Shown: positions 1 to 8,195, counted from the first letter of the stretch. The stretch: 37,113 bases of DNA from an uncultured Collinsella sp. (GCA_900549555.1 UROO01000008.1:1-37113), one strand, 5' to 3'. Notes: generated by a model from the sequence alone, not told the origin. Program-made: numbers and translations.

Positions 1-28
1 GGCAGCGTCAGATGTGTATAAGAGACAG
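1..28 (+). other. Residual Nextera (Tn5) sequencing adapter
   Basis: Bases 10-28 read AGATGTGTATAAGAGACAG, the Tn5 mosaic end, preceded by GGCAGCGTC, which is the 3' part of the Nextera read-1 adapter. This is library sequence, not genome, and it marks the left end of an assembled contig. Native sequence starts at about base 29. Confidence 0.95.
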
Positions 29-160
29 CTTGGGGACGTTCCTTATGTGCCGGCCTTTTAGGAACGTCCCCAAGTGTCGGCAGATTGGGACAGTCCTTCA
101 CACCAAACATTAAAGACTGTCCCCAACGACTAGTCATTTAAGAACGTCCCCAATGACTAG
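29..160. repeat. Cluster of GGGGACGTTCC-type inverted repeats
   Basis: Three nested inverted repeats lie together. CTTGGGGACGTTCCT (29-43) pairs perfectly with 60-74. TTGGGACAGTC (85-95) pairs with 115-126 with one extra base. CTAGTCATT (130-138) pairs with 152-160 and carries another AACGTCCCC in its loop. The first 26 bases recur with one mismatch at 24435-24460. This looks like an interspersed REP-like repeat. No gene is visible here. Confidence 0.7.
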
Positions 161-164
161 GTAG

Positions 165-197
165 TAAAACGCCCGTCGGCGGTGGTGCCGGCGGGCG
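165..197 (-). terminator. Intrinsic terminator of the first galM
   Basis: An 11-bp GC-rich stem (170-180 with 187-197, one G-T pair) with a 6-base loop is followed on the minus strand by TTTTA. It lies about 30 bp past the galM stop codon. Confidence 0.75.
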
Positions 198-225
198 CTG
201 CTGTGCGATATATTGCGTTATGGGC

Positions 226-1278
226 TTAGTGCCTCATAAAGTGGTACTCGATCACATTGCTGTAGGGGTGACCCGGGCCCACAATGCCCTGCGGGAACAG
301 CGGCTGGTGCGGCGTGTCGGGGTACATTTCTGCCTCGAGGGCAAAGCCGGCACCCCAGCCATAGTTAGCATCGTCCTTGGCGTGCTCGTCGCCCAGCCAG
401 TTGCCGGTGTAGAGCTGCACGCCCGGGGCGGTGGTGTAGTAGTCCAGCTCACGACCGGTCCACATCTCCTCAACATGCATCGCGCGGCGCAGATTACGGC
501 CGTACTGATAGCCATCGATGCACAGACAGTGATCGTAGCCACGGGCCTGCTTAATCTGCGGGTCGTCGGCTTCCATGCCGGGAGCGACGGGGCGCAGCTC
601 ACGGAAGTCAAACGGCGTGCCCTCGACCGGAGCAATCTCGCCGGTGGGGATGTTCTGCTCGTTAATGGGCAGGTAGTGGGCAGCGTTGGCAACAAAGAAG
701 TGCTCGCAGTCCATGCCGGCGTTATGACCGGCAAGGTTAAAGTACGTGTGGTTGGTCATGGACACGTAGGTTGCGCGGTCGCTCTCGCAGCCATACTCGA
801 TGCGGAAGACGCCGGTGCGCGTCACGGTAAACACGGCCGTAAAGGTGCGGTTGCCGGGTAGGCCCATGTCGCCATCCTCAAGCGAGGTGGTCATGCGAAC
901 GGCGTTGTGAGTCTCGTCGAGTTTAACGTCCCACACGCGTTTATGCAGGCCGTGCTCAAGGTCGCTGTGCAGGTTGTTGGCGCCCTCGTTGGCGGGCATA
1001 TGCCAGTCCGTGCCGGCGATGGTGATCGTGGCGCCTGCGGTGCGGTTTGCCACGGGGCCGATGGTCGCGCCAAAGCAGGCGGGGTTGTCAAAGTAATCCT
1101 CGAGCTTATCGAAGCCCAGCACCACATCGCGCACGTTGCCGGGAATGTCGGGCACATCGATACCCAACACGGTGGCGCCATAGTCCATAATGCGAACGCA
1201 GATCTCGGGCCCGTTGAGGGTGTAACGATGAACGGGGGTACCGCATGGCGCGGTGCCGAAAAGCTCGGAAGTGATCAT
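226..1278 (-). CDS. galM: Galactose mutarotase (aldose 1-epimerase), copy 1
   Basis: A cytoplasmic enzyme that interconverts alpha and beta anomers of aldohexoses, feeding alpha-galactose to galactokinase. The 350-residue protein has the family length and landmarks: an early MDYGAT stretch, N-R-T near a GPVANRT segment, the HTYFNLAGH catalytic-histidine motif, a YDHC segment, and a C-terminal ALEAEMYPD segment carrying the expected catalytic glutamate. The start at 1278 is chosen because TAGGAAC lies 6-8 bases upstream; an in-frame start at 1338 would add 20 residues with no family similarity. It is divergent from a DeoR-type regulator that may control it. A second galM (31233-32309) lies at the other end of the cluster, so the two are paralogues. 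Confidence 0.93.
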   Translation of the reverse strand: MITSELFGTAPCGTPVHRYTLNGPEICVRIMDYGATVLGIDVPDIPGNVRDVVLGFDKLEDYFDNPACFGATIGPVANRTAGATITIAGTDWHMPANEGANNLHSDLEHGLHKRVWDVKLDETHNAVRMTTSLEDGDMGLPGNRTFTAVFTVTRTGVFRIEYGCESDRATYVSMTNHTYFNLAGHNAGMDCEHFFVANAAHYLPINEQNIPTGEIAPVEGTPFDFRELRPVAPGMEADDPQIKQARGYDHCLCIDGYQYGRNLRRAMHVEEMWTGRELDYYTTAPGVQLYTGNWLGDEHAKDDANYGWGAGFALEAEMYPDTPHQPLFPQGIVGPGHPYSNVIEYHFMRH

Positions 1279-1432
1279 TTGGTTCCTAACATCGAGGTAT
1301 TTCCGACAAACTGTAGCGCGAACAGGCGAGATTATCACTACATCCCACTAAAGCAGGGGGTATTTTTCTCAAAAAAGTGATGATTGGAGCTGTACGGGCG
1401 CTCATTTTAGGTGTGCACGAGTCTGATACAAT

Positions 1433-1460
1433 TTGTTCGTTACTGTTTGAACGGTATACG
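1433..1460 (+). promoter_or_regulatory. Possible promoter of the DeoR regulator gene
   Basis: TTGTTC (1433-1438) and TATACG (1455-1460) are 16 bp apart, 25 bp before the GTG start. The -10 region sits in the small palindrome GGTATACGCGTATAG, a possible autoregulatory site. Both boxes are imperfect matches. Confidence 0.3.
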
Positions 1461-1484
1461 CGTATAGAACGGCGAGGATTCATC

Positions 1485-2249
1485 GTGATTAAGGCAGAGC
1501 GACAGGATAAGGTTCGTCAGCTGCTCGATGAGCAGGGCACGGTTTCGGTTAAGGAGATTTCGGATGCGTTAGGTGTCTCGGACATGACGATCCGTCGCGA
1601 CCTTGAGGAGCTTGCGAGCCTAGGCGAGATCGAGCGCGTGCACGGCGGCGCCCGTAGTGCGCAGAGTCGCCCGCACGCTATGTTGCGCCATGAGTATTCG
1701 CACAGTGAAAAGCGCACTAAGCATGCCGAGGAAAAGCTGCAGATCGCGCGCCGCGCCGTTGGGCTCATCGAGGAGGGCTCGACCATCTTTTTGGGGACGG
1801 GCACTACAGTTGAGCAGATGGCCTCGATGCTGCCGGCATTTCGCCTGCGCATTGTGACCAATTCACTTTCGGTGTTTAACCTGCTCGAGGCGCGCGAGGA
1901 CTGCGACCTGTGCCTCGTGGGCGGTATGTATCGCCGCCGCACTGCAGCCTTTGTGGGCCCCATGGCCGAGGATACCCTGCGCGCGCTGGGAATCGACGCA
2001 GCCTATATCGGCGCCAACGGCATTTTGGACGGCGACGTGTCCACGTCTAACATGGAAGAGGGCCGCATCCAGCAGCTCGCCTTTAGCAAGGCCGACTCGC
2101 GCTATCTGATTGCCGACTCCAGCAAGATCGGCAAGCGCGACTTCTACACCTTCTGCCGCCTGGACAGCCTGGACGCCGTGGTGTGCGAGCCGGGTATCGC
2201 CGCCGAGGATCGTGTCGCCATCGAGGAACACACGCAGGTTATTTGCTAG
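1485..2249 (+). CDS. DeoR/GlpR-family transcriptional regulator (LacR-like)
   Basis: A DNA-binding repressor expected to respond to a sugar phosphate. The 254-residue protein begins with a winged helix (about residues 5-57, with VSVKEISDALGVSDMTIRRD as the helix-turn-helix), then the DeoR C-terminal effector domain with the phosphosugar loop GTGTTVEQM and the conserved IVTNSLSVFNLL and SNMEEGR segments. The GTG start at 1485 follows GAGGATT at 7-8 bases; the open frame extends upstream to 1377 but that part lacks similarity and a ribosome site. It is divergent from galM, and lactose/galactose genes dominate the window, so a LacR-like role is inferred. A truncated second copy of its C-terminal half lies at 6421-6777. 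Confidence 0.88.
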   Translation: MIKAERQDKVRQLLDEQGTVSVKEISDALGVSDMTIRRDLEELASLGEIERVHGGARSAQSRPHAMLRHEYSHSEKRTKHAEEKLQIARRAVGLIEEGSTIFLGTGTTVEQMASMLPAFRLRIVTNSLSVFNLLEAREDCDLCLVGGMYRRRTAAFVGPMAEDTLRALGIDAAYIGANGILDGDVSTSNMEEGRIQQLAFSKADSRYLIADSSKIGKRDFYTFCRLDSLDAVVCEPGIAAEDRVAIEEHTQVIC

Positions 2250-2368
2250 TTATCGCTACGGGATTGCCAACGGGTGATGCGGGAGGACTTTTACCTCCTG
2301 TCATTGTGGAAACCAGCGCGTCAGCGCTACGCGATATGACGCGCAAATAAGGACTCCACTATCAAGTC

Positions 2369-2506
2369 GTCTCAACCTGTAACAGGTAGGGGTGAAACCA
2401 CCAACCAGATGTTACAGATTGAGACAATTCGGCGGGGCCTACCTTGTTTGTCTCGATCTGTAACGGTTAGGACTTAAAAACTCGGCTACGTGTTACAGAT
2501 CGAGAC
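2369..2506 (+). repeat. 57-bp palindromic element, pair 1 (2369-2425, 2450-2506)
   Basis: Two 57-bp units start 81 bp apart. Each begins like GTCTCRATCTGTAAC and ends like GTTACAGATYGAGAC, so the outer 15 bp form a hairpin stem around a variable centre with an A-run. They lie between the convergent DeoR and GntR genes (gap 2250-2521). Ten such units occur in this window. Confidence 0.9.
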
Positions 2507-2521
2507 AAAAGAAAAAGAACA

Positions 2522-3241
2522 TTAGGACTTGAAAATAAAGTTTTGATAAGGGATTCGCCCAGTTAAGACGGTGCGGCAGACAATTGAGATTAGTTTGCCT
2601 CCGGAGTCGTAAGCATAATGAGTCAGTTCGATGACCGGAAGTTTTGCAACACCATAATTACTGGCTTCGGAATCGCTAAGCTGACGTGCTCTATAGCTTT
2701 CCCTAACAGATTGGATAGACTTGGACAAGTCGTCCATGATTCTGCTAAATGCCTGAAAATCTAACTGGTTATTCGGAACGCGCGACTTTGAAATGAAGAA
2801 CGTATCAGCGCCTATGAAGCTGCCTTCAAGTTCGTAGGTCAATTCAAGACGCTGAATTTCATCGCGACTTTGACATCCAAATTGTTGGAGCATCATTACG
2901 GAAATTGGACGACCTGATGTGAGGCCGCCGAAATGTTTGGTGATGGCATCCGGATCAACGCCATCGCAATGGCTTGCAAAGTCAAAGTCTAAAAGTGAAT
3001 TGAGCTCGCTAACGCGTTTCGGTGCAACAAACGATCCCTTACCTTGGATTCGATAGATACTTCCACGACGCTCCAGCTCACTCATGGCAAGTCGGACGGT
3101 TGTTCTGCTTACGGCGTATTCGTCGCAGAGTTCCATTTCTGTTGGAAGTTTATCGTCTGCTTGATATTCATCGACGATCTGCTTGAGCAGCGCGTCGGTG
3201 AGCTGTAAATAGAGTGGCCGTTTTTCGTGTGTATCGAGCAT
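2522..3241 (-). CDS. GntR-family (HutC/UTRA) transcriptional regulator
   Basis: A one-component repressor. The N-terminal winged helix (about residues 8-70) shows PLYLQLTDAL, KLPTEMELCDEYAVSRTTVR and the wing GKGSFVAPK; the rest is a UTRA effector domain (about 95-235) ending in VCRTVLTGRIPYQNF, typical of sugar or sugar-phosphate sensors. The start at 3241 has GAGG five bases upstream; an alternative ATG at 3259 adds six residues but has a weaker site. It lies 72 bp downstream of the DUF7916-like gene on the same strand, probably in one operon. This operon is divergent from a PTS permease that it likely regulates. Codons are more AT-rich than in the neighbouring modules. Confidence 0.88.
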   Translation of the reverse strand: MLDTHEKRPLYLQLTDALLKQIVDEYQADDKLPTEMELCDEYAVSRTTVRLAMSELERRGSIYRIQGKGSFVAPKRVSELNSLLDFDFASHCDGVDPDAITKHFGGLTSGRPISVMMLQQFGCQSRDEIQRLELTYELEGSFIGADTFFISKSRVPNNQLDFQAFSRIMDDLSKSIQSVRESYRARQLSDSEASNYGVAKLPVIELTHYAYDSGGKLISIVCRTVLTGRIPYQNFIFKS

Positions 3242-3313
3242 TAGAGCCTCAGTTTGCATGTTGGTTATACCTGATGGTTGCCTCAGTCGGGATGTAACGT
3301 GGGCAAGGTAACC

Positions 3314-4234
3314 TTAACGTATCACAGAGCGGCTCAGCATGACGATCTGATGCCTGTATCCACGAAGGGCTTGTCCGAGCGTGAAGATATTCTGGGGCAG
3401 GCAAATACCGTTCATGGAGTCCCCGATATGTTGGAGGTCAGCGCCGGCTGCTTTTGCTGCAAGGCCTATTTTCTTAATGGTCTCGCTGTCGCAGGAGTCT
3501 TGACTCGTCCCGTTCGCCGCCATGACGAGAACCTTCTCTTCAATTGACTTGCCTACGTTGTGGGATCGTACAAAGTCTACGATGGCGCGCAGGTCTGCTT
3601 CTTGGAAGCAAGGGACGGTGTAGGGGGCTGGCACGAGAAGGATATCGACGCCGAGGTCAACAAACTTGCGCGCAATTTCGAGCGTCATGACAGGTTCCGC
3701 AACGCCCGCTCCATGCATTTTTCCGGCTATGACCAGGCCATTGAAATGCTCTTTGGAGAGTTTAATCGAATGGGCGATTGCATCGTTGGAGACGCCGGTT
3801 CCAGGGTTGCCCGTCAGGCAGATAAAATCAAATCCGAGTTCGTTAGCCTTTTCTAAGGTCTTGGGAGAGACGCGACGACCCATGGGGATTTCCGTTCGGG
3901 ATTCAGACATCTCTGCCTCGTTATCAACTGGCTCCAGATTGACGCCAATGGGCCTTCCGCATGCTCGCTTCACCCAAGTGACCGGGTTTTCATTGAGATC
4001 ATCTGGAATACCGGCAATAACTGGATCGAACACATCGAGCGCGTTAAACAGAAGCAGGTCGGCACCTGCGGCACGTTCGATTTCTGCATTAGTAACGCCG
4101 CCGAGAAATTGGGAAGAGGGTACGTTTTCCGCCATGATGGTACGTCCCTCGGAAGCCAGAATTGCCTGTTTTAGATCCATGGGTGACGTGGCGGCAAAAT
4201 CGGATGCGGACATGTTCAGTAATCGTTTGGGCAT
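3314..4234 (-). CDS. DUF7916-like protein, probable TIM-barrel enzyme of unknown reaction
   Basis: A 306-residue soluble protein. It resembles a family I recall as DUF7916, often mislabelled as a haloacid dehalogenase-like hydrolase; that assignment is from memory. Visible landmarks are SEGRTIMAENV, GGVTNAEIERAAGADLLLFN, GRPIGVNLEPVD, ICLTGNPGTGVSN, VIAGKMHGAGV, and a C-terminal QHIGDSM segment. The alternating hydrophobic strands and G-rich turns fit a (beta/alpha)8 barrel, but no catalytic residue can be assigned safely. AAGGAAG precedes the ATG. It shares an operon with a GntR regulator and is divergent from a PTS EIICB, so a role on a PTS-delivered sugar phosphate is inferred. Confidence 0.7.
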   Translation of the reverse strand: MPKRLLNMSASDFAATSPMDLKQAILASEGRTIMAENVPSSQFLGGVTNAEIERAAGADLLLFNALDVFDPVIAGIPDDLNENPVTWVKRACGRPIGVNLEPVDNEAEMSESRTEIPMGRRVSPKTLEKANELGFDFICLTGNPGTGVSNDAIAHSIKLSKEHFNGLVIAGKMHGAGVAEPVMTLEIARKFVDLGVDILLVPAPYTVPCFQEADLRAIVDFVRSHNVGKSIEEKVLVMAANGTSQDSCDSETIKKIGLAAKAAGADLQHIGDSMNGICLPQNIFTLGQALRGYRHQIVMLSRSVIR

Positions 4235-4280
4235 TGTTACTTCCTTTGACTAGAACGACAGGCTTGTGACATTGTCTCTA

Positions 4281-4298
4281 ATATTGTTACAACAATAT
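4281..4298. promoter_or_regulatory. Palindrome ATATTGTT-N2-AACAATAT, candidate GntR operator
   Basis: Perfect 8-bp arms around AC lie 47 bp upstream of the DUF7916-like gene, in the 356-bp divergent gap 4235-4590. A looser AT-rich dyad (ATATTCAATATGTTATAT) follows directly. Position and symmetry suit the adjacent GntR regulator. Confidence 0.4.
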
Positions 4299-4319
4299 AT
4301 TCAATATGTTATATCCAAT

Positions 4320-4406
4320 CGGTGAACGGTTGCAAACTTATTGTACTGCTCGGAAAAAATAGCCTTTAGCTGGGAAAACATTATATTAATCAACTACCGT
4401 TCACCG
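4320..4406. promoter_or_regulatory. Two inverted CGGTGAACGGT sites
   Basis: CGGTGAACGGT stands at 4320-4330 and its exact reverse complement at 4396-4406, between the divergent DUF7916-like and EIICB genes. The same motif recurs near other sugar genes of the window (11867-11898, 16973-17004, 21933-21943, 23121-23152, 25934-25965, 32433-32464). Here the pair is inverted, not direct. Confidence 0.5.
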
Positions 4407-4423
4407 AATAAGTATTTGAATTC

Positions 4424-4452
4424 TTGACATATCGACAAAGCGGAAAAAGAAT
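4424..4452 (+). promoter_or_regulatory. Candidate promoter of the EIICB gene
   Basis: A perfect TTGACA (4424-4429), 17 bp, then AAGAAT (4447-4452; four of six matches). It would give a leader of about 130 bases before the ATG. It lies just downstream of the inverted CGGTGAACGGT site. Confidence 0.4.
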
Positions 4453-4590
4453 TGGTTATGACAAATCGCGCAAATGATATTACATTTCGCACAAGAACGT
4501 ATTCACTTACATAAGTGGATACAAACGGGGACGACGACGGTTGAGTCCGGATAAATCGTTGTGTGCCCGGGAATCATGAAAGGATGTGTT

Positions 4591-6285
4591 ATGGACGCTA
4601 TCGTCAAATTCCTTGAAAAACACCAGCCCCTCTTCGACAAAATCTCGAGGAACATTTATCTGGTGGCGATTAAGGATGGCTTTCTCTCGAATATGCCAAT
4701 TGTGCTGTTCTCGAGCCTGTTCCTTCTTCTTTCGACGCTCCCTGCCTATGTGGGCATCACGCTTCCGTCTGAGGTGCTGGATTTCTTCAATAAAATCTAT
4801 GCATATACCATGGGACTTCTTGGCATTATGGTGGCCGGCACCACGGCGAGCTCGCTTGCCATGTCGATGAACCGTCGCATGCCTTCGGGTAAATCTCTCA
4901 ACCCCACCTCGTGCATGGTTTGTGCCATGTGCGGCATGCTCTTGCTATCGGTGACGAACGATGTTGTCTCGATTGGCGGAGCAGATACATCTGTTTTTGA
5001 AACCGGCTATATGGGAACCAAGGGTTTTCTCGCTGCGTTCGTAGCCGCATTCTTGACCGTTAATATCTATAAGGTGTGCATTAGCCATAATGTGACGATC
5101 AAGCTCCCCAAAGAGGTCCCTGGCTCTATTGCGCAGAGTTTTCGCGATATCTTTGCATTTGGGTTTTCGATCCTTGCGTGCGCTTTTATCGATCTTGCGA
5201 GCCGCAAGCTGCTTGCTGTGCCGTTCGCCAATTTGGTATCCGCTCTCATCTCGCCGCTGTTCTCCGCGGTTGACACCTATCCTGGCATGGCGCTTATCGA
5301 AGGCGCGGTCGCACTTTTCCAATTTATGGGTATCCACGGTGCTTCGGTTGTCATGAGTCCGATCAATGCTGCGCTCTACGGCAATACCGTTACCAATCTT
5401 GAGGTTTTCCAAGCAGGTGGACACCCGTCAATTGCTCTCACGCAGGACTTTACAAGCTTCATCGGCGGTCTGGGCGGTTCTGGCTGCACGTTCATCGTTC
5501 CTATTATCCTGATCATGTTTATGCGCTCCAAGCAGCTTAAAGCCATGGGCAAGGCATCGATTATCCCGGTGATTTTTGGAGTTAACGAGCCCGTTATCTT
5601 CGGTATGCCGATTGTTCTCAATCCCTATATGTTCGTGCCCTTCCTAGTGGCTCCTATGGTCAACGCCATTATCGGTAAATTTTTCATTGACGTCATTGGA
5701 ATGAACGCCCCCATGTATACCATGCCGTGGGCGCTTCCCGGCCCAATCGGTGCATTCCTCACCACGGGTCTCGATCTGCGTTCTCTCGTATTGATGGCAG
5801 TGCTGTTGGTCGTTGACTTTGTGATTTACTATCCGTTCTGCAAGGCGTATGACCATCAGCTTTGTTTGGAAGAGTCTGCAAAGGAGACTGCAGGAACCTC
5901 GGATGCAGATGCTATTGCCGCACAGGAAAATGTCGCAAAAGCTCTCGAGGCGGTAAAGGACAAGGCGGAGCAGATCCGCGTGCTTGTGCTTTGCCAGGGT
6001 GCCGGCACTTCGACTCTCTTGGCAAATGCTCTTCGCGAAGGTGCCGCTGCTAAGGGTATCGATCTGGTTTCTCAGTCCGGTGCGTACGGAAGCCACTATG
6101 AGACGATGGATCAGTACAACGTGATTGTTCTGGCACCCCAGGCACGCATGTACTATGACGCTATGAAGGCCGATACCGATCGCCTTGGAATTAAACTGCT
6201 CACCACAAGGGGCAAGGAGTATATCGACCTTACCAACGATCCCGAAGGCGCAATTGACTGGATCGTTCAGGAGCTGGCCAAATAG
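4591..6285 (+). CDS. PTS lactose/cellobiose-family EIICB permease
   Basis: A membrane sugar transporter that phosphorylates its substrate on entry. Of its 564 residues, about 25-430 form the EIIC membrane domain, with many hydrophobic segments and the family landmarks GIHGASVV, GGSGCTFIVP and FGVNEPVIFGMPIVLNP. A short Ala/Glu linker leads to a C-terminal EIIB domain with phospho-accepting Cys468 in VLCQGAGTST. The start at 4591 follows AAAGGATG; an upstream in-frame ATG at 4561 has no such site. Unlike the three EIICBs further right, it has no glycosidase partner; it is divergent from the DUF7916-like/GntR operon. No EIIA is adjacent, so LacF (23275) is the likely phosphodonor. The substrate is unknown. 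Confidence 0.92.
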   Translation: MDAIVKFLEKHQPLFDKISRNIYLVAIKDGFLSNMPIVLFSSLFLLLSTLPAYVGITLPSEVLDFFNKIYAYTMGLLGIMVAGTTASSLAMSMNRRMPSGKSLNPTSCMVCAMCGMLLLSVTNDVVSIGGADTSVFETGYMGTKGFLAAFVAAFLTVNIYKVCISHNVTIKLPKEVPGSIAQSFRDIFAFGFSILACAFIDLASRKLLAVPFANLVSALISPLFSAVDTYPGMALIEGAVALFQFMGIHGASVVMSPINAALYGNTVTNLEVFQAGGHPSIALTQDFTSFIGGLGGSGCTFIVPIILIMFMRSKQLKAMGKASIIPVIFGVNEPVIFGMPIVLNPYMFVPFLVAPMVNAIIGKFFIDVIGMNAPMYTMPWALPGPIGAFLTTGLDLRSLVLMAVLLVVDFVIYYPFCKAYDHQLCLEESAKETAGTSDADAIAAQENVAKALEAVKDKAEQIRVLVLCQGAGTSTLLANALREGAAAKGIDLVSQSGAYGSHYETMDQYNVIVLAPQARMYYDAMKADTDRLGIKLLTTRGKEYIDLTNDPEGAIDWIVQELAK

Positions 6286-6320
6286 TGGATGCACTCCGTC
6301 GTTGATTCGTCGGTGTATAG

Positions 6321-6360
6321 TACGGCCCCGCAGCTTATTGAGCTGCGGGGCCGTATTTCG
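6321..6360 (+). terminator. Strong intrinsic terminator after EIICB
   Basis: Perfect 15-bp arms (6321-6335, 6341-6355; TACGGCCCCGCAGCT) with a 5-base loop are followed by TTTCGTT. It lies 35 bp past the stop codon. Confidence 0.9.
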
Positions 6361-6420
6361 TTGAGTATCAAGTTGAGACAATGAGCGCAACCGACGTGAG
6401 ATCGCATTGGCGCTCTCCGA

Positions 6421-6777
6421 GTCACCGACAAGCTGACTTCCATCTATGTGACCAATTCGCTCTCGGTGTTTAACCTGCTCGAGACGCGCGAATACTGCGA
6501 CCTGTGCCTGGTAGGCGGCATGTACCGTCGCCGCACCGCCGCCTTTGTGGGACCCACGGCCGAGGATACCCTGCGTGCGCTGGGCATTGACGCGGCGTTT
6601 ATCGGTGCCAACGGCATCTTGGACGGTGACGTATCTACGTCCAATATGGACGAGGGCCGCATCCAGCAGCTCGCCTTTAGCAAGGCCGATACGCGCTACC
6701 TCATCGCCGACTCCAGCAAGATCGGCGGGCGATACTTCTGCCCCCCCTGCCGGCGCAGGGGTACCGCTTTAAAATGA
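6421..6777 (+). pseudogene. Truncated DeoR-family regulator remnant
   Basis: From VTNSLSVFNLLE to SSKIG, about 90 residues are nearly identical to residues of the DeoR regulator at 1485-2249 (for example VGGMYRRRTAAFVGP and GANGILDGDVSTSNM). The whole DNA-binding half and the last 45 or so residues are missing. The frame runs back only to a TGA at 6397-6399, and after SSKIGGRYF it ends in an unrelated Cys/Arg-rich tail. No ribosome site precedes any start. It is a decayed duplicate or recombination scar between the EIICB terminator and the Fic gene. Confidence 0.85.
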
Positions 6778-6825
6778 CGCGTAAATGACTTTGGGCAACA
6801 AGGATGAGGCTATTCTGAGATATGA

Positions 6826-8058
6826 CTAGACTCCGTATTTCGTCTTTATGTCCATTGAGAATGAATCGTAGTCTTCATAGAGCCCTTCTCTGCTTTCATC
6901 CTCGGCGTGGTTTACACGTTCAAGGAGTTTATCCTTTGGAGCCTCTTTTGTTATTGCGGCCTCGCCATCGGGTATTGCGGCTTGCAAGAATAGTTCTAGA
7001 GCATGGACGTCTTTGAGTATGTAGCCCGTCGAACGACCCGCTCCTGTTTTTTCGATTGCGCTGCAACTAACAAGCTGGCCGAGGGTTCGTTTAACGGTTA
7101 CCTCGCTGATATCGGGGCAGCTGGACCGGATGTCGGATTTCTTAATGACGCCGGGTCTCTGTTGAAATAGAACAGCGATGCGCGCTTGCTTCGACATGGG
7201 ACGAGTGCTTGATTCAATTAAGGTACGCTGCTCGAGCTGTCGGTAGGCGGCCAGGGTTGTTCCGAGCATGAAACGGATAAAGGGTACTTCGGTGTTTAGA
7301 TTTTCATTCCATCCAGTGGAGCTTGCAGCGAGGGCGTTGTAGTAAAGCGCTTTGTTGTCTTCAATAAGTCGTTCGATGCTGATGTAACGCGCAACGTCGT
7401 ATCCAGTCTTTTCGAGCAGCAGCGTTGTAAGGAGCCGGCTCATCCTGCCATTGCCATCGTTGAAGGGATGAATGCTAACAAAATCGAAGATAAAGCGGAG
7501 CGATATAAGGAGGGGATCGCAAACTTGGCGAGATAAAGCATCGTTGAGGGATTGGCAGGCTTCTTTAATAAGTCCCGGGGTTGCTAGAGCCGAAGGGGGC
7601 CTAAAGCGCACAAATCGATTACCTTGATCGTCAATGGAGACGATTTCGTTATCGCTATCTTTCCAATGGCCTCCATACGAGATTGCCGTGTGCGCCATGA
7701 GGTCACGATGCAACTGCAAAATGACCGATGGCGTTACGGGAATGGAATCGTGTTGCTCGTGAATAAGCGACAGCACATCTCGGTATCCAGCGATTTCTTC
7801 CTCTGCGCGGGAGCTTGGCTTGGCGGAATACGCCATGATCGCTTTGAGTCTTTTTTGGGTGGTAATAATTCCTTCAAGTTCGTTGGAGGATTGGGTGCTT
7901 TGGATCTTAGCTTCCTCCATAAGGGACGATAGAAGTTCGGGTTTGACTTGACTCAGAGCAAGCTGACGGCCTTTATGCTCGCGTATCGAGAGGAGGAGGT
8001 TGGTGATTGGAGTTGCTTCGAGTTCCGCTGGGACTGTGGTGTAATCGAACTGGCGCAT
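6826..8058 (-). CDS. Fic-domain protein AMPylator with C-terminal winged helix
   Basis: Fic enzymes usually transfer AMP from ATP to a protein hydroxyl. The 410-residue protein has the inhibitory helix motif S-x3-E-G at residues 58-63, N-terminal to the catalytic core (class II arrangement). The complete Fic signature HPFNDGNGRMSR is at 197-208, with catalytic His197. From about residue 290 a winged helix-turn-helix follows (QARIAVLFQQRPGVIKKSDI, then SEVTVKRTLGQL). The tail (about 350-410) is charged. The ATG at 8058 has AAAGGAGC upstream. The promoter region is a 31-bp inverted repeat, suggesting that the protein binds its own operator. No antitoxin gene is adjacent; the built-in inhibitory helix fits a stand-alone enzyme. 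GC content is lower than in the sugar modules, which suggests an acquired gene. Confidence 0.92.
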   Translation of the reverse strand: MRQFDYTTVPAELEATPITNLLLSIREHKGRQLALSQVKPELLSSLMEEAKIQSTQSSNELEGIITTQKRLKAIMAYSAKPSSRAEEEIAGYRDVLSLIHEQHDSIPVTPSVILQLHRDLMAHTAISYGGHWKDSDNEIVSIDDQGNRFVRFRPPSALATPGLIKEACQSLNDALSRQVCDPLLISLRFIFDFVSIHPFNDGNGRMSRLLTTLLLEKTGYDVARYISIERLIEDNKALYYNALAASSTGWNENLNTEVPFIRFMLGTTLAAYRQLEQRTLIESSTRPMSKQARIAVLFQQRPGVIKKSDIRSSCPDISEVTVKRTLGQLVSCSAIEKTGAGRSTGYILKDVHALELFLQAAIPDGEAAITKEAPKDKLLERVNHAEDESREGLYEDYDSFSMDIKTKYGV

Positions 8059-8067
8059 GCGGCTCCT

Positions 8068-8140
8068 TTCGGTATCACGAACATACTTTCGATATCATAA
8101 TATCATTAAATGATACCGAAAGTATGTTCGTGATACCGAA
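8068..8140. promoter_or_regulatory. 31-bp inverted repeat over the fic promoter and ribosome site
   Basis: Arms 8068-8098 and 8110-8140 are reverse complements with one mismatch, around an 11-bp AT-rich spacer. Each arm holds two GATAYCGAA-like blocks flanking GTATGTTCG. The inner end of the dyad supplies the likely -10 region, and the outer end abuts the AAAGGAG ribosome site of fic. Confidence 0.8.
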
Positions 8141-8195
8141 AACTAGAAACCATGGTTCATAACTGCTTGGAAAGTTCGGATTTGACTATCTTATT

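Noticed and set aside
6826..8058. Fic gene as the toxin of a two-gene toxin-antitoxin pair
   Set aside because: No small antitoxin gene is adjacent; the inhibitory S-x3-E-G motif is inside the protein, which fits a self-inhibited class II Fic enzyme.
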